Notes: generated by a model not told the origin, from the sequence alone. A stretch of DNA of 64,000 bases from Flavobacterium galactosidilyticum (GCF_020911945.1 NZ_CP087135.1:1612001-1676000), one strand, 5' to 3'. Shown: positions 44,751 to 52,821, counted from the first letter of the stretch. A program made the numbers and translations.

Positions 44751-45161
44751 ATGAGAGTTACTATTTCAAGAAAAGCCCATTTTAATGCGGCACATAGATT
44801 ATATAGAAAAGATTGGAGTTTCGAACAAAATGATGCGATTTTTGGTAAGTGTAATAATCCTAATTTTCATGGACACAATTACGATTTGATTGTAAGTGTG
44901 ACGGGTGAAATTGATCCAGAAACGGGATATGTTATGGATGTTAAATTTCTTAGCGATATTATTAAAGAAGATGTAGAAAATCAATTTGATCATAAAAATC
45001 TAAATTTAGATGTTCCGGAATTTCAAGATTTGAATCCAACTGCAGAAAATATTGTAGTTGTTATTTGGAATAAAATAAGAAAAAGAATTAAACCTGAATT
45101 CGATTTAGAAGTCGTTTTGTACGAAACCCCTCGAAATTTTGTAACCTATAAAGGAGAATAA
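44751..45161 (+). CDS. 6-pyruvoyl-tetrahydropterin synthase/QueD-family protein
   Basis: A 136-residue T-fold enzyme. The zinc histidines lie in HFNAAHRL (about residues 9-16) and NFHGHNY (about 38-44), the catalytic Cys in FGKCNNPN, and YVMDVKFLSDI and QFDHKNLN complete the family pattern. Members either make 6-carboxy-tetrahydropterin for queuosine/7-deazaguanine (QueD) or act as 6-pyruvoyl-tetrahydropterin synthase; the sequence alone does not settle this, though QueD is the commoner bacterial role. It overlaps the next gene by one base. Confidence 0.9.
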   Translation: MRVTISRKAHFNAAHRLYRKDWSFEQNDAIFGKCNNPNFHGHNYDLIVSVTGEIDPETGYVMDVKFLSDIIKEDVENQFDHKNLNLDVPEFQDLNPTAENIVVVIWNKIRKRIKPEFDLEVVLYETPRNFVTYKGE

Positions 45162-45619
45162 TGGAATTGAAAATAGGAGATAAAATCCCGAATTTTACCG
45201 CTAAAGATACTAACGGTAATGATTTTGATAGTCAGAATATCGTTGGCCAAAAACCATTAGTGATTTATTTTTATCCAAAAGATAATACTCCTGGTTGTAC
45301 TACTCAAGCATGCAGTTTTAGAGATCAATACGAAGATTTTAAAGATCTTGGTGCTGAAGTTATAGGTATTAGTAGTGATACGGTTGCTTCGCATTTAAAG
45401 TTCAGCAAACAATATAAATTGCCGTTTATCCTTTTGTCTGATTTTGATAAAAAAATCAGAAAATTATTTGGAGTTCCTACAGGAATGTTTGGTTTGCTGC
45501 CAGGACGAGTGACTTATGTAACTGATAAAAATGGTGTTGTTCAAATGATTTTTGATAGCATGTTAGCTGCAAAGCATATTCCTAAAGCGCTCGAAGCAAT
45601 TAAAAAATTAGTTGTTTAA
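45161..45619 (+). CDS. peroxiredoxin (BCP/PrxQ type)
   Basis: A 152-residue thiol peroxidase. The peroxidatic Cys and the resolving Cys five positions later lie in YPKDNTPGCTTQACSFRD (about residues 38-55), the arrangement of PrxQ/BCP atypical two-Cys enzymes. LGAEVIGISSDTVASHLKF and FILLSDFDKKIRK follow. No signal is present, so it is cytoplasmic and reduces peroxides with thioredoxin. It overlaps the pterin synthase gene by one base and is followed by manA after 29 bases. Confidence 0.95.
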   Translation: MELKIGDKIPNFTAKDTNGNDFDSQNIVGQKPLVIYFYPKDNTPGCTTQACSFRDQYEDFKDLGAEVIGISSDTVASHLKFSKQYKLPFILLSDFDKKIRKLFGVPTGMFGLLPGRVTYVTDKNGVVQMIFDSMLAAKHIPKALEAIKKLVV

Positions 45620-45648
45620 TTTTGTCAAGATAAAAAAAATAAAAGTAG

Positions 45649-46617
45649 ATGAATTCAAAAATATATCCTTTACAATTTAATCCCATTTTAAAAGAAAGAA
45701 TTTGGGGTGGCGAAAAGCTAAAAATAGAACTTAACAAACCAATCACGTCTAATATTACTGGCGAAAGTTGGGAAATATCGACTGTAAAAGGGGATGTTAG
45801 TATTATTGCTAACGGAGATTTAAAAGGTAAGTCATTGATGGATGTTATTAATGACAATCCAAATGAGATTTTAGGAACTGAAGTATATGCTCGTTTCGGG
45901 AAGGAATTTCCATTACTTTTTAAATACTTAGATGCTCGCGAAGATTTGTCAATTCAGGTTCATCCAAATGATGCTTTAGCTAAAAAGCGCCATGATTCTT
46001 TTGGTAAAACTGAAATGTGGTACATCATGCAGGCTGATGAAGATGCGCGCATAATTGTTGGTTTCAAAAAAAATTCGAATGCAGCTGAATATTTAGAAAA
46101 TCTAGAAAATAAAACTTTACTCTCTATTTTAGATGATGTGAAAGTTAAATCAGGAGATGTTTTCTTTTTAGAAACTGGTACTGTTCATGCAATTGGAGCT
46201 GGTTTAGTTGTTGCAGAGATACAACAAACATCTGATATTACGTATCGATTGTATGACTTTGATAGAGTAGATGCTCAAGGCGCTACAAGAGAGCTGCACG
46301 TTGATTTAGCTCTAGAAGCAATAAATTATAATGTAGTAGAAACGAAAAAAGACTATACTAAAGATTTAAATAAGTCTAACCCGGTAGTGGAATGTCCTTA
46401 TTTTACGACTAATTTTATTCCACTAGACGGAAAGATTGCTGTAAATAAGAATGGTAAAAGTTTTACTGTTTATATGTGTATCGATGGACAATTTGAAATA
46501 GAATATAATGATGCTGTTTATAAATATAAAAAAGGAGATACGCTATTAATTCCAGCTGGAATAAGTCAATTGATTATCAGCGGAAAAGCTTCAATTTTAG
46601 AAATTTACATTTCATAG
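45649..46617 (+). CDS. manA: mannose-6-phosphate isomerase, class I
   Basis: A 322-residue cupin enzyme that interconverts fructose-6-phosphate and mannose-6-phosphate, feeding GDP-mannose and fucose synthesis for glycans. The N-terminal LKERIWGGEKL, the metal-binding IQVHPNDALAKK (about residues 102-113), KTEMWYIM and FFLETGTVHAIGAGLVVAEI with the second His are family features. It is of the short bacterial class I type. It follows the peroxiredoxin gene after 29 bases and may supply the nearby polysaccharide locus, though it is not linked to it. Confidence 0.93.
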   Translation: MNSKIYPLQFNPILKERIWGGEKLKIELNKPITSNITGESWEISTVKGDVSIIANGDLKGKSLMDVINDNPNEILGTEVYARFGKEFPLLFKYLDAREDLSIQVHPNDALAKKRHDSFGKTEMWYIMQADEDARIIVGFKKNSNAAEYLENLENKTLLSILDDVKVKSGDVFFLETGTVHAIGAGLVVAEIQQTSDITYRLYDFDRVDAQGATRELHVDLALEAINYNVVETKKDYTKDLNKSNPVVECPYFTTNFIPLDGKIAVNKNGKSFTVYMCIDGQFEIEYNDAVYKYKKGDTLLIPAGISQLIISGKASILEIYIS

Positions 46618-46639
46618 CCCGTAATAGAAAGATTATGTG

Positions 46640-46647
46640 TACTTTTG
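46640..46647 (+). promoter_or_regulatory. predicted promoter of small helical protein gene
   Basis: TACTTTTG is an exact TAnnTTTG box 39 bases before the ATG at 46686; it argues against the in-frame start at 46635. Confidence 0.55.
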
Positions 46648-46685
46648 CACACGCAAATGAAAATTCAAATTTTAAAAAAATAAAA

Positions 46686-46952
46686 ATGGCAAACGTTAAG
46701 AATTTAAAAAAAGACATCAACTACGTTTTAGGAGATATTATTGAAGCAGTTTACTTGTTCGAAATTTCTACAACTGGAAAACCAACAACAGAAACTAATG
46801 ATTTAATTGATGAGGCTATTGCTGCTTTTGACGCTTTGATCACTAAAGTGAACGCAAAAAAAGTTGAAAACAAAAAAGCACACTTCAAACAAATCAATGT
46901 TGAATTGGAACAAACTGCTAATCAATTGATTGCTAAAATCAACGAATTGTAG
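46686..46952 (+). CDS. small helical protein of unknown function
   Basis: An 88-residue hydrophilic protein that I do not recognise. It is rich in Lys, Glu and Asn, with heptad-like spacing (DLIDEAIAAFDALITKVNAK and HFKQINVELEQTANQLIAKI), so it is probably an all-helical bundle or coiled coil. It has no Cys, signal or membrane segment. I start at ATG 46686 (MANVKNL), behind an exact -7 box at 46640-46647; an in-frame start at 46635 would precede the promoter. It is followed by the tRNA-Thr gene. Confidence 0.7.
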   Translation: MANVKNLKKDINYVLGDIIEAVYLFEISTTGKPTTETNDLIDEAIAAFDALITKVNAKKVENKKAHFKQINVELEQTANQLIAKINEL

Positions 46953-47007
46953 TTGAAAAAAAAGCAAAAAAAGTTTGAATTTCTTTTGGAAATTAGAAAT
47001 TCACCCT

Positions 47008-47015
47008 TATATTTG
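47008..47015 (+). promoter_or_regulatory. predicted tRNA-Thr promoter
   Basis: TATATTTG is an exact -7 box and TTTTG at 46984-46988 lies 19 bases upstream as a -33 element. Transcription would start about 10 bases before the tRNA. Confidence 0.7.
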
Positions 47016-47030
47016 CACCCGTAATGAGTC

Positions 47031-47104
47031 GCCAGCGTAGCTCAGTTGGCTAGAGCAGCTGATTTGTAATCAGCAGGTCGTGGGTTCGAGTCCCTCCGCC
47101 GGCT
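47031..47104 (+). tRNA. tRNA-Thr (anticodon TGT)
   Basis: A complete cloverleaf. The acceptor arms are GCCAGCG and CGCCGGC, the D stem is GCTC/GAGC, the anticodon stem is GCTGA/TCAGC with loop TTTGTAA (anticodon TGT at 47065-47067), and the T loop is TTCGAGT. The discriminator is T at 47104; CCA is not encoded. Base 4 of the 5' acceptor strand is A opposite C, an A-C mismatch, and the second T-stem pair is T-T. The gene has its own promoter and terminator. Confidence 0.95.
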
Positions 47105-47110
47105 CTTAAT

Positions 47111-47148
47111 AAAACCACTTAACTAAAGTTAAGTGGTTTTTTGTTTTT
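47111..47148 (+). terminator. tRNA-Thr terminator
   Basis: AAAACCACTTAAC and GTTAAGTGGTTTT form a 13-bp perfect stem with a four-base loop, followed by a T-rich tract, six bases after the tRNA. Confidence 0.9.
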
Positions 47149-47197
47149 AGTAGAATCGTAATTAATTTGTTTTTATGTTATGTCTTAATTTTTTTGT

Positions 47198-47205
47198 TAA
47201 ATTTG
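47198..47205 (+). promoter_or_regulatory. predicted promoter of DUF5362-like gene
   Basis: TAAATTTG is an exact TAnnTTTG box 25 bases before the ATG at 47230, which favours that start over the TTG at 47167. Confidence 0.6.
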
Positions 47206-47229
47206 AAATCTAACTTAAAACTAAAAATT

Positions 47230-47685
47230 ATGGACGAACAATCAGTTATTGGAAATTTCGAGATGAAGCTTAATGAGTCGGCAAAAGACTTTTTGAAAGA
47301 AACTGCAAAATGGGCCTACTTTTTATCTATCATTGGATATATAGGAATTGGTTTTATTGTTTTAATAGCTTTATTTGCTGGAACAATATTTAGTGGTATG
47401 GGTAGAACAAGTTCAATGTTAGGCTTTGCGGGTTCTTCTTTTGGGATTTTTATCACTTTCCTTTACATAGTAATGGCGGTGGTTTATTTCTTTCCTGTCT
47501 ATTATTTAAATAAATTTGCTGCTAATGCTAAAGCAGCGTTACGAGATAATGATTCAGAAGTATTGATTACTTCTTTAGGATATTTAAAATCGCATTATAA
47601 ATATATTGGAATTATGACGGTGATTATTTTTTCACTCTATCTTTTTATGTTTTTTGGAATGTTTATTACAAGGTTATTGTTTTAA
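47230..47685 (+). CDS. DUF5362-like small membrane protein
   Basis: A 151-residue protein with a soluble N-terminal part (MDEQSVIGNFEMKLNESAKD) and about four membrane segments (roughly residues 29-50, 58-80, 88-105 and 125-148). It resembles flavobacterial DUF5362 proteins, judged from the N-terminal block and topology. The ATG at 47230 lies 25 bases after an exact -7 box, so the in-frame TTG at 47167 is unlikely. Its role is unknown. It stands alone between tRNA-Thr and a convergent fasciclin gene. Confidence 0.7.
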   Translation: MDEQSVIGNFEMKLNESAKDFLKETAKWAYFLSIIGYIGIGFIVLIALFAGTIFSGMGRTSSMLGFAGSSFGIFITFLYIVMAVVYFFPVYYLNKFAANAKAALRDNDSEVLITSLGYLKSHYKYIGIMTVIIFSLYLFMFFGMFITRLLF

Positions 47686-47789
47686 TGGTAACTATTAAAT
47701 ATTTTTTTTCTTTAGATCTGATTAATTCTGTTTAAATCACTGAAAACCAAAAAAAAAACTATCTTACTTCAAAAGATTTTTTTATATAA

Positions 47790-47831
47790 AAAAGATGGAT
47801 TATAAACCATGAGGTTTACAGTCCGTCTTTT
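47790..47831. terminator. terminator between convergent DUF5362 and fasciclin genes
   Basis: AAAAGATGGATTATAAACC pairs imperfectly with GGTTTACAGTCCGTCTTTT around ATGA. T-rich sequence follows on the minus strand, so it could serve both genes. Confidence 0.65.
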
Positions 47832-47881
47832 CAAAATTTGACTTATTTAAAAGTCGGGAATTAACAACTAACCTATTTTTC

Positions 47882-48841
47882 TTAGAACGTTGGTAAAAGT
47901 ACTTTGTCAATTGCGTGAATTACTCCATTTGAACATTGCACATCAGTTATAATAATGTTGGACACTCTATTCCTAGCATCTTTTATTTTTGCACCACCTG
48001 TTAATTGAATAGTAAATGTTTGTGCTGGTGTTAAAATTGGAGTTACTATTTGCCCTTCTGTCAAAGTTGCTGCTAGTACATTTGCGCCGCTTACTACATG
48101 ATATTGTAGCACTTTAGTCAAGTTAGCTGCTGATACGCTAGCAATTCCACCAGGAGCTAGTTCTGTATTTAGAGCAGTAAAAGCTGCGTTAGTTGGTGCA
48201 AATACTGTAAATGAACCTGTTCCTGATAAAGTGCCTACGAAATTTGGCTGTCCTGAACCTGTTAAAGCGCCTACGAGAGAAGTGAAATTTTTGTTAGCAA
48301 GAGCATGTGTTACAACTGTTGGTAATCCAATTACTGCATCAACTACATGTATAACTCCGTTAGAAGCCATTACATCAGCGGTAGTAACTGTAGCCACGCC
48401 GTTTAATTTGACACCTGATGTGATATCAACATACATGCTTAAATTATTAGTGGCAGAAGCACTTCCTTTAGCTAATGTTTTAATATAAGTTGTCGTCAAA
48501 GCTGTCGATTTTACTGAGCCACTTACGACGTGGTTTAATAAAATTTGTGTCAATACATCTTTAGGTACATCATTAATAGTTGCGTAGGGAGTTGTTTTCA
48601 AAAAGGCAGTAAATGCTGCATCTGTTGGTGCAAAAACTGTAAATGGACCAGCTCCTTTTAAAGTTGTTGCTAAATCTGCACGGGTTAATGCTTGTACTAA
48701 AATTTTTAAATTTTCATTTTTAACTGCTAATCCTGTAATGGTATTATCTACTGGCATAGGGTCGTCATTATTATCGCATGATACGAATCCAATTGCGATA
48801 AGCATAAGTGCTAATACTTTTAATTTTAATAGATTTTTCAT
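47882..48841 (-). CDS. fasciclin (FAS1) repeat lipoprotein
   Basis: A 319-residue exported lipoprotein. The lipobox IGFVSC (Cys about residue 22) is followed by an acidic linker and two FAS1 domains (about 35-170 and 180-319). Both contain the family motifs: FTVFAPTDAAFTAF and FTVFAPTNAAFTAL (H1 region), and NGVIHVVDAVI and NGVIHAIDKVL (H2 region). FAS1 domains mediate adhesion or matrix contacts; the ligand is unknown. A -7 box (48919-48926, minus) lies upstream. It is transcribed alone and convergent with the DUF5362-like gene. Confidence 0.93.
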   Translation of the reverse strand: MKNLLKLKVLALMLIAIGFVSCDNNDDPMPVDNTITGLAVKNENLKILVQALTRADLATTLKGAGPFTVFAPTDAAFTAFLKTTPYATINDVPKDVLTQILLNHVVSGSVKSTALTTTYIKTLAKGSASATNNLSMYVDITSGVKLNGVATVTTADVMASNGVIHVVDAVIGLPTVVTHALANKNFTSLVGALTGSGQPNFVGTLSGTGSFTVFAPTNAAFTALNTELAPGGIASVSAANLTKVLQYHVVSGANVLAATLTEGQIVTPILTPAQTFTIQLTGGAKIKDARNRVSNIIITDVQCSNGVIHAIDKVLLPTF

Positions 48842-48918
48842 AATGTTTGTTTTTTGTTTAAATAGGTTTAAATAGTTGTTTTTCTGTAACTGTTTATAAA
48901 ATTACAATAAAGATTAAA

Positions 48919-48926
48919 CAAAAATA
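48919..48926 (-). promoter_or_regulatory. predicted fasciclin gene promoter
   Basis: The minus strand reads TATTTTTG, an exact TAnnTTTG box, giving a leader of about 70 bases. Confidence 0.5.
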
Positions 48927-49158
48927 ATATTTTATGAATTACTTGTTATTTGTTTAACCTCTATTAGTTAGTTACTTAGCGTGCTTGTATTGTGATATGT
49001 GCCTTTTTGAAATATTTTTTGTAAAAAGTGTTTTAAGAAAAATTAAACAATATATAATAGTGATTTTTTTATGCAATTAAGGTAGTAAGTACATTGGCTT
49101 TTAAATGAGCTGATTTGCATCATTCTAATTTTATAGATGGTTTACAATAAAAAGGACT

Positions 49159-49166
49159 TAAATTTG
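49159..49166 (+). promoter_or_regulatory. predicted promoter of MORN-type gene
   Basis: TAAATTTG is an exact TAnnTTTG box 32 bases before the ATG at 49198; it rules against the in-frame TTG at 49168. Confidence 0.55.
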
Positions 49167-49197
49167 TTTGAATAATGTGAATTTTAGAACTATCCAA

Positions 49198-49914
49198 ATG
49201 AAAAATAAAAGAATATTGTTTTTGTGTCTGTTTGTACTAATGCAGTTATCTGTCTTTAGGGTTAGCGCTCAAACTGATTTTAATAAATTAGACGATAAAG
49301 GACTGAAGAACGGTCTTTGGAAAGGAGCGTATGAAGAATCAAAACGACCACGTTATGAAGGAACTTTTGTGCATGGAAAAGAAATTGGCATTTTCAAGTT
49401 TTATGATGATACTAAAGCTAAAACTGTAATAGCAACTAGAGAGTTTGATCCTAAAGATAATTCAGCTTATACTATCTTTTACAATCAGAAAAATAGTAAA
49501 GTGAGTGAAGGAAAAGTGGTAAACAAACAATTTGAAGGACTATGGAAATATTACCATTTAGATTCACAATCAATCATGTGTACTGAAAATTACAGTAAGG
49601 GAAAACTAGAAGGTTTGCGTACTTCCTTCTATATTAACGGTAAAATAGCAGAAGAAATCATGTACAAAAATAATTTAAAAAATGGTTTTTATAAAAAATA
49701 TACAGAGAAAGGTGATGTGCTGGAAGAATCTAATTTCAAGAATGATGTATATGAAGGGTTAGCGATCTTCCAGGATGGTAATGGTATTATGGTCTCAAAA
49801 GGTCAGTTTGTTAATGGTAAGAAAGAAGGGATTTGGCAGTTTTATGAAAAAGGCAAAATGATCAAAGAAGTAAATATGAGCTTTTCGGCTAACGAGATAA
49901 AGTCAAAAAAGTAG
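49198..49914 (+). CDS. exported MORN/YwqK-type repeat protein
   Basis: A 238-residue protein with a signal peptide (about residues 1-24, ending VSAQ) followed by repeated beta-hairpin units of MORN/YwqK type, seen as GLKNGLWKGAYEE, YEGTFVHGKEIGIFKFY, QFEGLWKYYHLD, GKLEGLRTSFY, NLKNGFYKKY, YEGLAIFQDGN and KKEGIWQFYEKGKMIKE. Proteins of this shape are common, often misnamed as antitoxins; there is no toxin gene nearby and the signal argues against an antitoxin role. I start at 49198 because of the promoter at 49159-49166. It may be a periplasmic binding or scaffold protein. Confidence 0.85.
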   Translation: MKNKRILFLCLFVLMQLSVFRVSAQTDFNKLDDKGLKNGLWKGAYEESKRPRYEGTFVHGKEIGIFKFYDDTKAKTVIATREFDPKDNSAYTIFYNQKNSKVSEGKVVNKQFEGLWKYYHLDSQSIMCTENYSKGKLEGLRTSFYINGKIAEEIMYKNNLKNGFYKKYTEKGDVLEESNFKNDVYEGLAIFQDGNGIMVSKGQFVNGKKEGIWQFYEKGKMIKEVNMSFSANEIKSKK

Positions 49915-49996
49915 CCGTATTTATCTTTATAAAGTATCCATAGCATTTATTAAAAATAGTAGATGCTATTTTTTCAGCATAAACTTTTACCCGAAT

Positions 49997-50035
49997 AAAA
50001 AAGGGGCAATCAAAGTGTATTGATTGCCCCTTTTT
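49997..50035. terminator. bidirectional terminator
   Basis: AAAAAGGGGCAATCA pairs with TGATTGCCCCTTTTT, a 15-bp stem with an eight-base loop and A/T tracts on both sides. It lies between the MORN-type gene and the end of the nir operon. Confidence 0.92.
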
Positions 50036-50054
50036 GTTGAATTAATAAAAGGTA

Positions 50055-51317
50055 TTATTTTGAAGTGAAAATTCTTGGACTAAATGAGACCATTACCCAA
50101 ACCCAATTATTGGTGTCTGATGCATTAGCAACAGTCTTAATGCGCTCTAAGGTTGATGAGCCAAACATTTGTGAATATCCTGCCATAGCAACAATATCTT
50201 TTTGAACAGTATAAGCAGCGGTCAAATCTAACTCTGTTCCTAGATAAGCATCCATTTTTTGGCTAGTTGCGTTTAGTACTGTATTTGGTGCATTAAAGAT
50301 ATGCGGTATACATGCAAATTGCCATTTATTAAAAGTATAGTTTAATTTTAGGTAGGTATCATTTAAACCAACACTGTTTTGGTGATTTCCAACGTAAAAA
50401 TAATCCATAAAACCATTAAAGCCATGGTTAGTACCAAAAAGAGGAGTGAACGATTTATTATTTGAACTAAAATCATTTTGATCTTTCCCTGAAAGGTATT
50501 CATGTCCTAAACCAACTTTAAATTCTTTTGAAGCTTCGTAGCCAAAATAAGCTCCAGCATACCAAGCATTAACGTTTTTGTCAGCTGATTCCCCTGTTTG
50601 ACCATAAACACCTAAATTGATGTCCCATTGTTTTTCCTTAAAAGTAAGGTACGTCCCAAAGGTTTGTTTATAATCTACTTCTAAATCTGTAGGTGTTTTT
50701 TGAAACTCATAACCTGTATTCAAAAGTAATAAACTCATTCCTACTTTGTCTAGTTTGGTATGATACCAAGCATATTGCATGGATTTATAGTTAGTTGTAT
50801 AAGGCGTTTTTGGAGCAACTAGATTTTCTGCATTGGCGTTTAACGCAAATCCTAAATCTAACTGATTGCTTTTACGATGGAATGAGATCAAGGCTGCATC
50901 ATGGTTTTGGCCTTGTTGTGACCAGTCAATTTCGCCTAATATACGTTGGTTGTCATAGGATATAACTTGGCGTCCTATACGTGTTGACCATTCAGGATTC
51001 AAATCATATTGTGCCCAAGCTTCAAAAATAGCAATTCCATTTTTGTCTGACGCTGTTGTTGTCGCAACATCTCCCCAAGTACGAACATTTTGTAGCGTTA
51101 ACTTGGTTTTTAATTTATCTTGGCCAAAATTAAAATTAAGGCGAGACCGCTGTGATATGAATGAAGTAGCCTCTTCGCCGTTTGAAATTAAATTTTTATA
51201 CCCATTTCTGTACTCAAAACGTGGTCTTAATTGTAAATTGGCGTCAAATTCTTGGGCGTAAGTTATTGCGCTTATCATTATTAGAAATGATAAACTAATT
51301 TTTTTGAAAGATTTCAT
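50055..51317 (-). CDS. alginate-export-like outer-membrane beta-barrel porin
   Basis: A 420-residue outer-membrane protein with a signal peptide (about residues 1-21, ending TYAQ). It opens with LQLRPRFEYRNGY and ISQRSRLNFNFG, the pattern of alginate-export/porin-like barrels, and alternates amphipathic strands to the C terminus (VMVSFSPRIFTSK). AWAQYDLNPEWSTRIGRQVISYDNQRI (quoted in part) is typical of this group. It lies six bases after the SCO1 gene, at the end of the nir operon, so it could be a nitrite or other anion porin; this is inferred from position only. Confidence 0.78.
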   Translation of the reverse strand: MKSFKKISLSFLIMISAITYAQEFDANLQLRPRFEYRNGYKNLISNGEEATSFISQRSRLNFNFGQDKLKTKLTLQNVRTWGDVATTTASDKNGIAIFEAWAQYDLNPEWSTRIGRQVISYDNQRILGEIDWSQQGQNHDAALISFHRKSNQLDLGFALNANAENLVAPKTPYTTNYKSMQYAWYHTKLDKVGMSLLLLNTGYEFQKTPTDLEVDYKQTFGTYLTFKEKQWDINLGVYGQTGESADKNVNAWYAGAYFGYEASKEFKVGLGHEYLSGKDQNDFSSNNKSFTPLFGTNHGFNGFMDYFYVGNHQNSVGLNDTYLKLNYTFNKWQFACIPHIFNAPNTVLNATSQKMDAYLGTELDLTAAYTVQKDIVAMAGYSQMFGSSTLERIKTVANASDTNNWVWVMVSFSPRIFTSK

Positions 51318-51323
51318 GGTGGA

Positions 51324-51992
51324 TTAGTTTAGCTTGTTAGCTTCTTCTGTAATTTTACTTATTGTTGGATCTGAATTTACACCCAGACCTTCTTGCTGAT
51401 AGGCAAGTTCTCCTTCAGCGTTAAATACACTTATAATATTGGAGTGAGAAAAGTCGATGGGATCTATTTTTTTGTAGTTTACTGCTAGAACCGCGGCAAA
51501 CTCGCGTGTATTTTCTTCTGTGGAACGAAGGAAAACCCATTGATCTCCAGTCATTTTATTTTCAGCGGCAAATGCTTTTAGTCTTTTAGGAGTGTCCACT
51601 TCAGGATCAATACTCACAAGCACAAACTTTACATTGTCTTTTTTCTTCGCAGGTATGCGTTGTTCGATGTTCCTCATATCGGCTACAAGTCTTGGACAAG
51701 CGGCTTTACAAGAGGTATAAATCATTACCATTACTAGTACTTTACCTTTCAGGTCCTTCATTTCGAGATTTTTACCATCTTGATTAGTCCATTGTGAAGG
51801 AAGGTTGTAAATGGATAAATCTGAAATTGGTTTATCTTCATCTTTGTCTTTTTCTACTCTTTTATTACATGATTGAAGTGATATAAATATAGAAGCTACT
51901 ATTAAAAAAATTAGTTTAGTGCTACTGAAATTAATTTTGAAGAATGCTTTACAATCTCCTATTACACTTGAATTGGATTGGTTTAATTTCAT
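51324..51992 (-). CDS. SCO1/SenC-family copper chaperone lipoprotein
   Basis: A 222-residue protein with a thioredoxin fold. A hydrophobic signal ends in a lipobox-like LQSC (Cys about residue 42), so it is probably anchored in the envelope. The copper-binding motif CxxxC is in MIYTSCKAACPRL, and the distal His is in DPIDFSHSNII. SCO proteins deliver copper to oxidases; next to nirK it probably helps load NirK. I start at ATG 51992, which forms an ATGA overlap with nirV; the upstream in-frame start at 52043 lies inside nirV. The porin gene follows after six bases. Confidence 0.9.
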   Translation of the reverse strand: MKLNQSNSSVIGDCKAFFKINFSSTKLIFLIVASIFISLQSCNKRVEKDKDEDKPISDLSIYNLPSQWTNQDGKNLEMKDLKGKVLVMVMIYTSCKAACPRLVADMRNIEQRIPAKKKDNVKFVLVSIDPEVDTPKRLKAFAAENKMTGDQWVFLRSTEENTREFAAVLAVNYKKIDPIDFSHSNIISVFNAEGELAYQQEGLGVNSDPTISKITEEANKLN

Positions 51993-52795
51993 TTTTTTGA
52001 TTTTTGAGTTGGTTTTACACCCTCTTTTATGTCTTTTGCACATCTGAAGCCAAGATTTCTTGTACTGTAATTGGCCTTAAGACTTCCTCTAAAGGCATAA
52101 CGCATAAAGGCTGCATAATTCATTAAATCGGTTGCATTTACTGAAGCGCTTCCGCAAAATAGATTTTTGTCTGAATCTTTGTCTTTTCTGGATTCACCAG
52201 AAAGAAAAATACTATTGAAATCAGAAGTCCATTCCCAAACTAATCCATGCATATCGTAAACACCCCAATAGTTTTTGAAGGTTGCTCCTACAGGATTAGC
52301 ATAAGTATTTGGTTTCTCATACCAAGACATTATGTATTTATTAAAACTTTCTTTAGTGCGGGCATCAATTCGTTTTTCATCTGCCATGGCTACATATTCC
52401 CATTCGTCCATAGTAGGTAATCTGCCTCCTTGCCATTCGCAATATTTTTTGGCTGCGAACCAAGATACATTTGTTACTGGAGCATTAGGTAAATTATTTT
52501 TTCCGAAATTGAAATCGCTTTCCCATTGTGATAGATAGCTTTTATCGGCAAAAATTCCTTTGATTTTAGAACGGCTGTACTGAGGATTTTTCTTTACAAA
52601 TTCGAGGAATTGAGCATTGGTAACCGGATATACATCAAGATAAAACGCCTTGACTTGAACTGGTGTTTTAGTTGTGGCACCATAAAGGGGAACAAATGTT
52701 CCCCCTTTGATAGTTACCATTTTAGCTCCTTGAGCCAACAGCGATGTTGCTATTAATAATAGAAATAATGATAAAACTATTTTATTTTTCAACAT
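51989..52795 (-). CDS. nirV: NirV-like formylglycine-generating-enzyme-family protein
   Basis: A 268-residue exported protein (signal about residues 1-21, ending LLAQG) with the SUMF1/formylglycine-generating enzyme fold. MVTIKGGTFVPL, the PVTNAQFLEFVKKNP block, NAPVTNVSWFAAKKYCEWQGGRLPT (quoted in part), WEYVAMAD, GLVWEWTSDFN and NLGFRCAKD are family motifs. In several denitrifying bacteria a homologue called NirV is encoded next to nirK; its exact job is unresolved. Here it lies 26 bases after a cytochrome c gene and overlaps the SCO1 gene, within the nirK operon, which supports the NirV assignment. Confidence 0.82.
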   Translation of the reverse strand: MLKNKIVLSLFLLLIATSLLAQGAKMVTIKGGTFVPLYGATTKTPVQVKAFYLDVYPVTNAQFLEFVKKNPQYSRSKIKGIFADKSYLSQWESDFNFGKNNLPNAPVTNVSWFAAKKYCEWQGGRLPTMDEWEYVAMADEKRIDARTKESFNKYIMSWYEKPNTYANPVGATFKNYWGVYDMHGLVWEWTSDFNSIFLSGESRKDKDSDKNLFCGSASVNATDLMNYAAFMRYAFRGSLKANYSTRNLGFRCAKDIKEGVKPTQKSKK

Positions 52796-52821
52796 GGCTA
52801 TTTTTTTTAATTTTAAATGTA

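Larger units (their letters stand above)
48842..49197. other. divergent intergenic region fasciclin/MORN-type gene
   Basis: This AT-rich gap of 356 bases holds predicted promoters for the fasciclin gene (48919-48926, minus) and the MORN-type gene (49159-49166, plus). I see no additional gene, repeat or strong hairpin. Confidence 0.6.

Noticed and set aside
49198..49914. Antitoxin of a toxin-antitoxin pair
   Set aside because: YwqK-type repeats are often labelled antitoxin, but the protein has a secretion signal and no toxin gene is adjacent.
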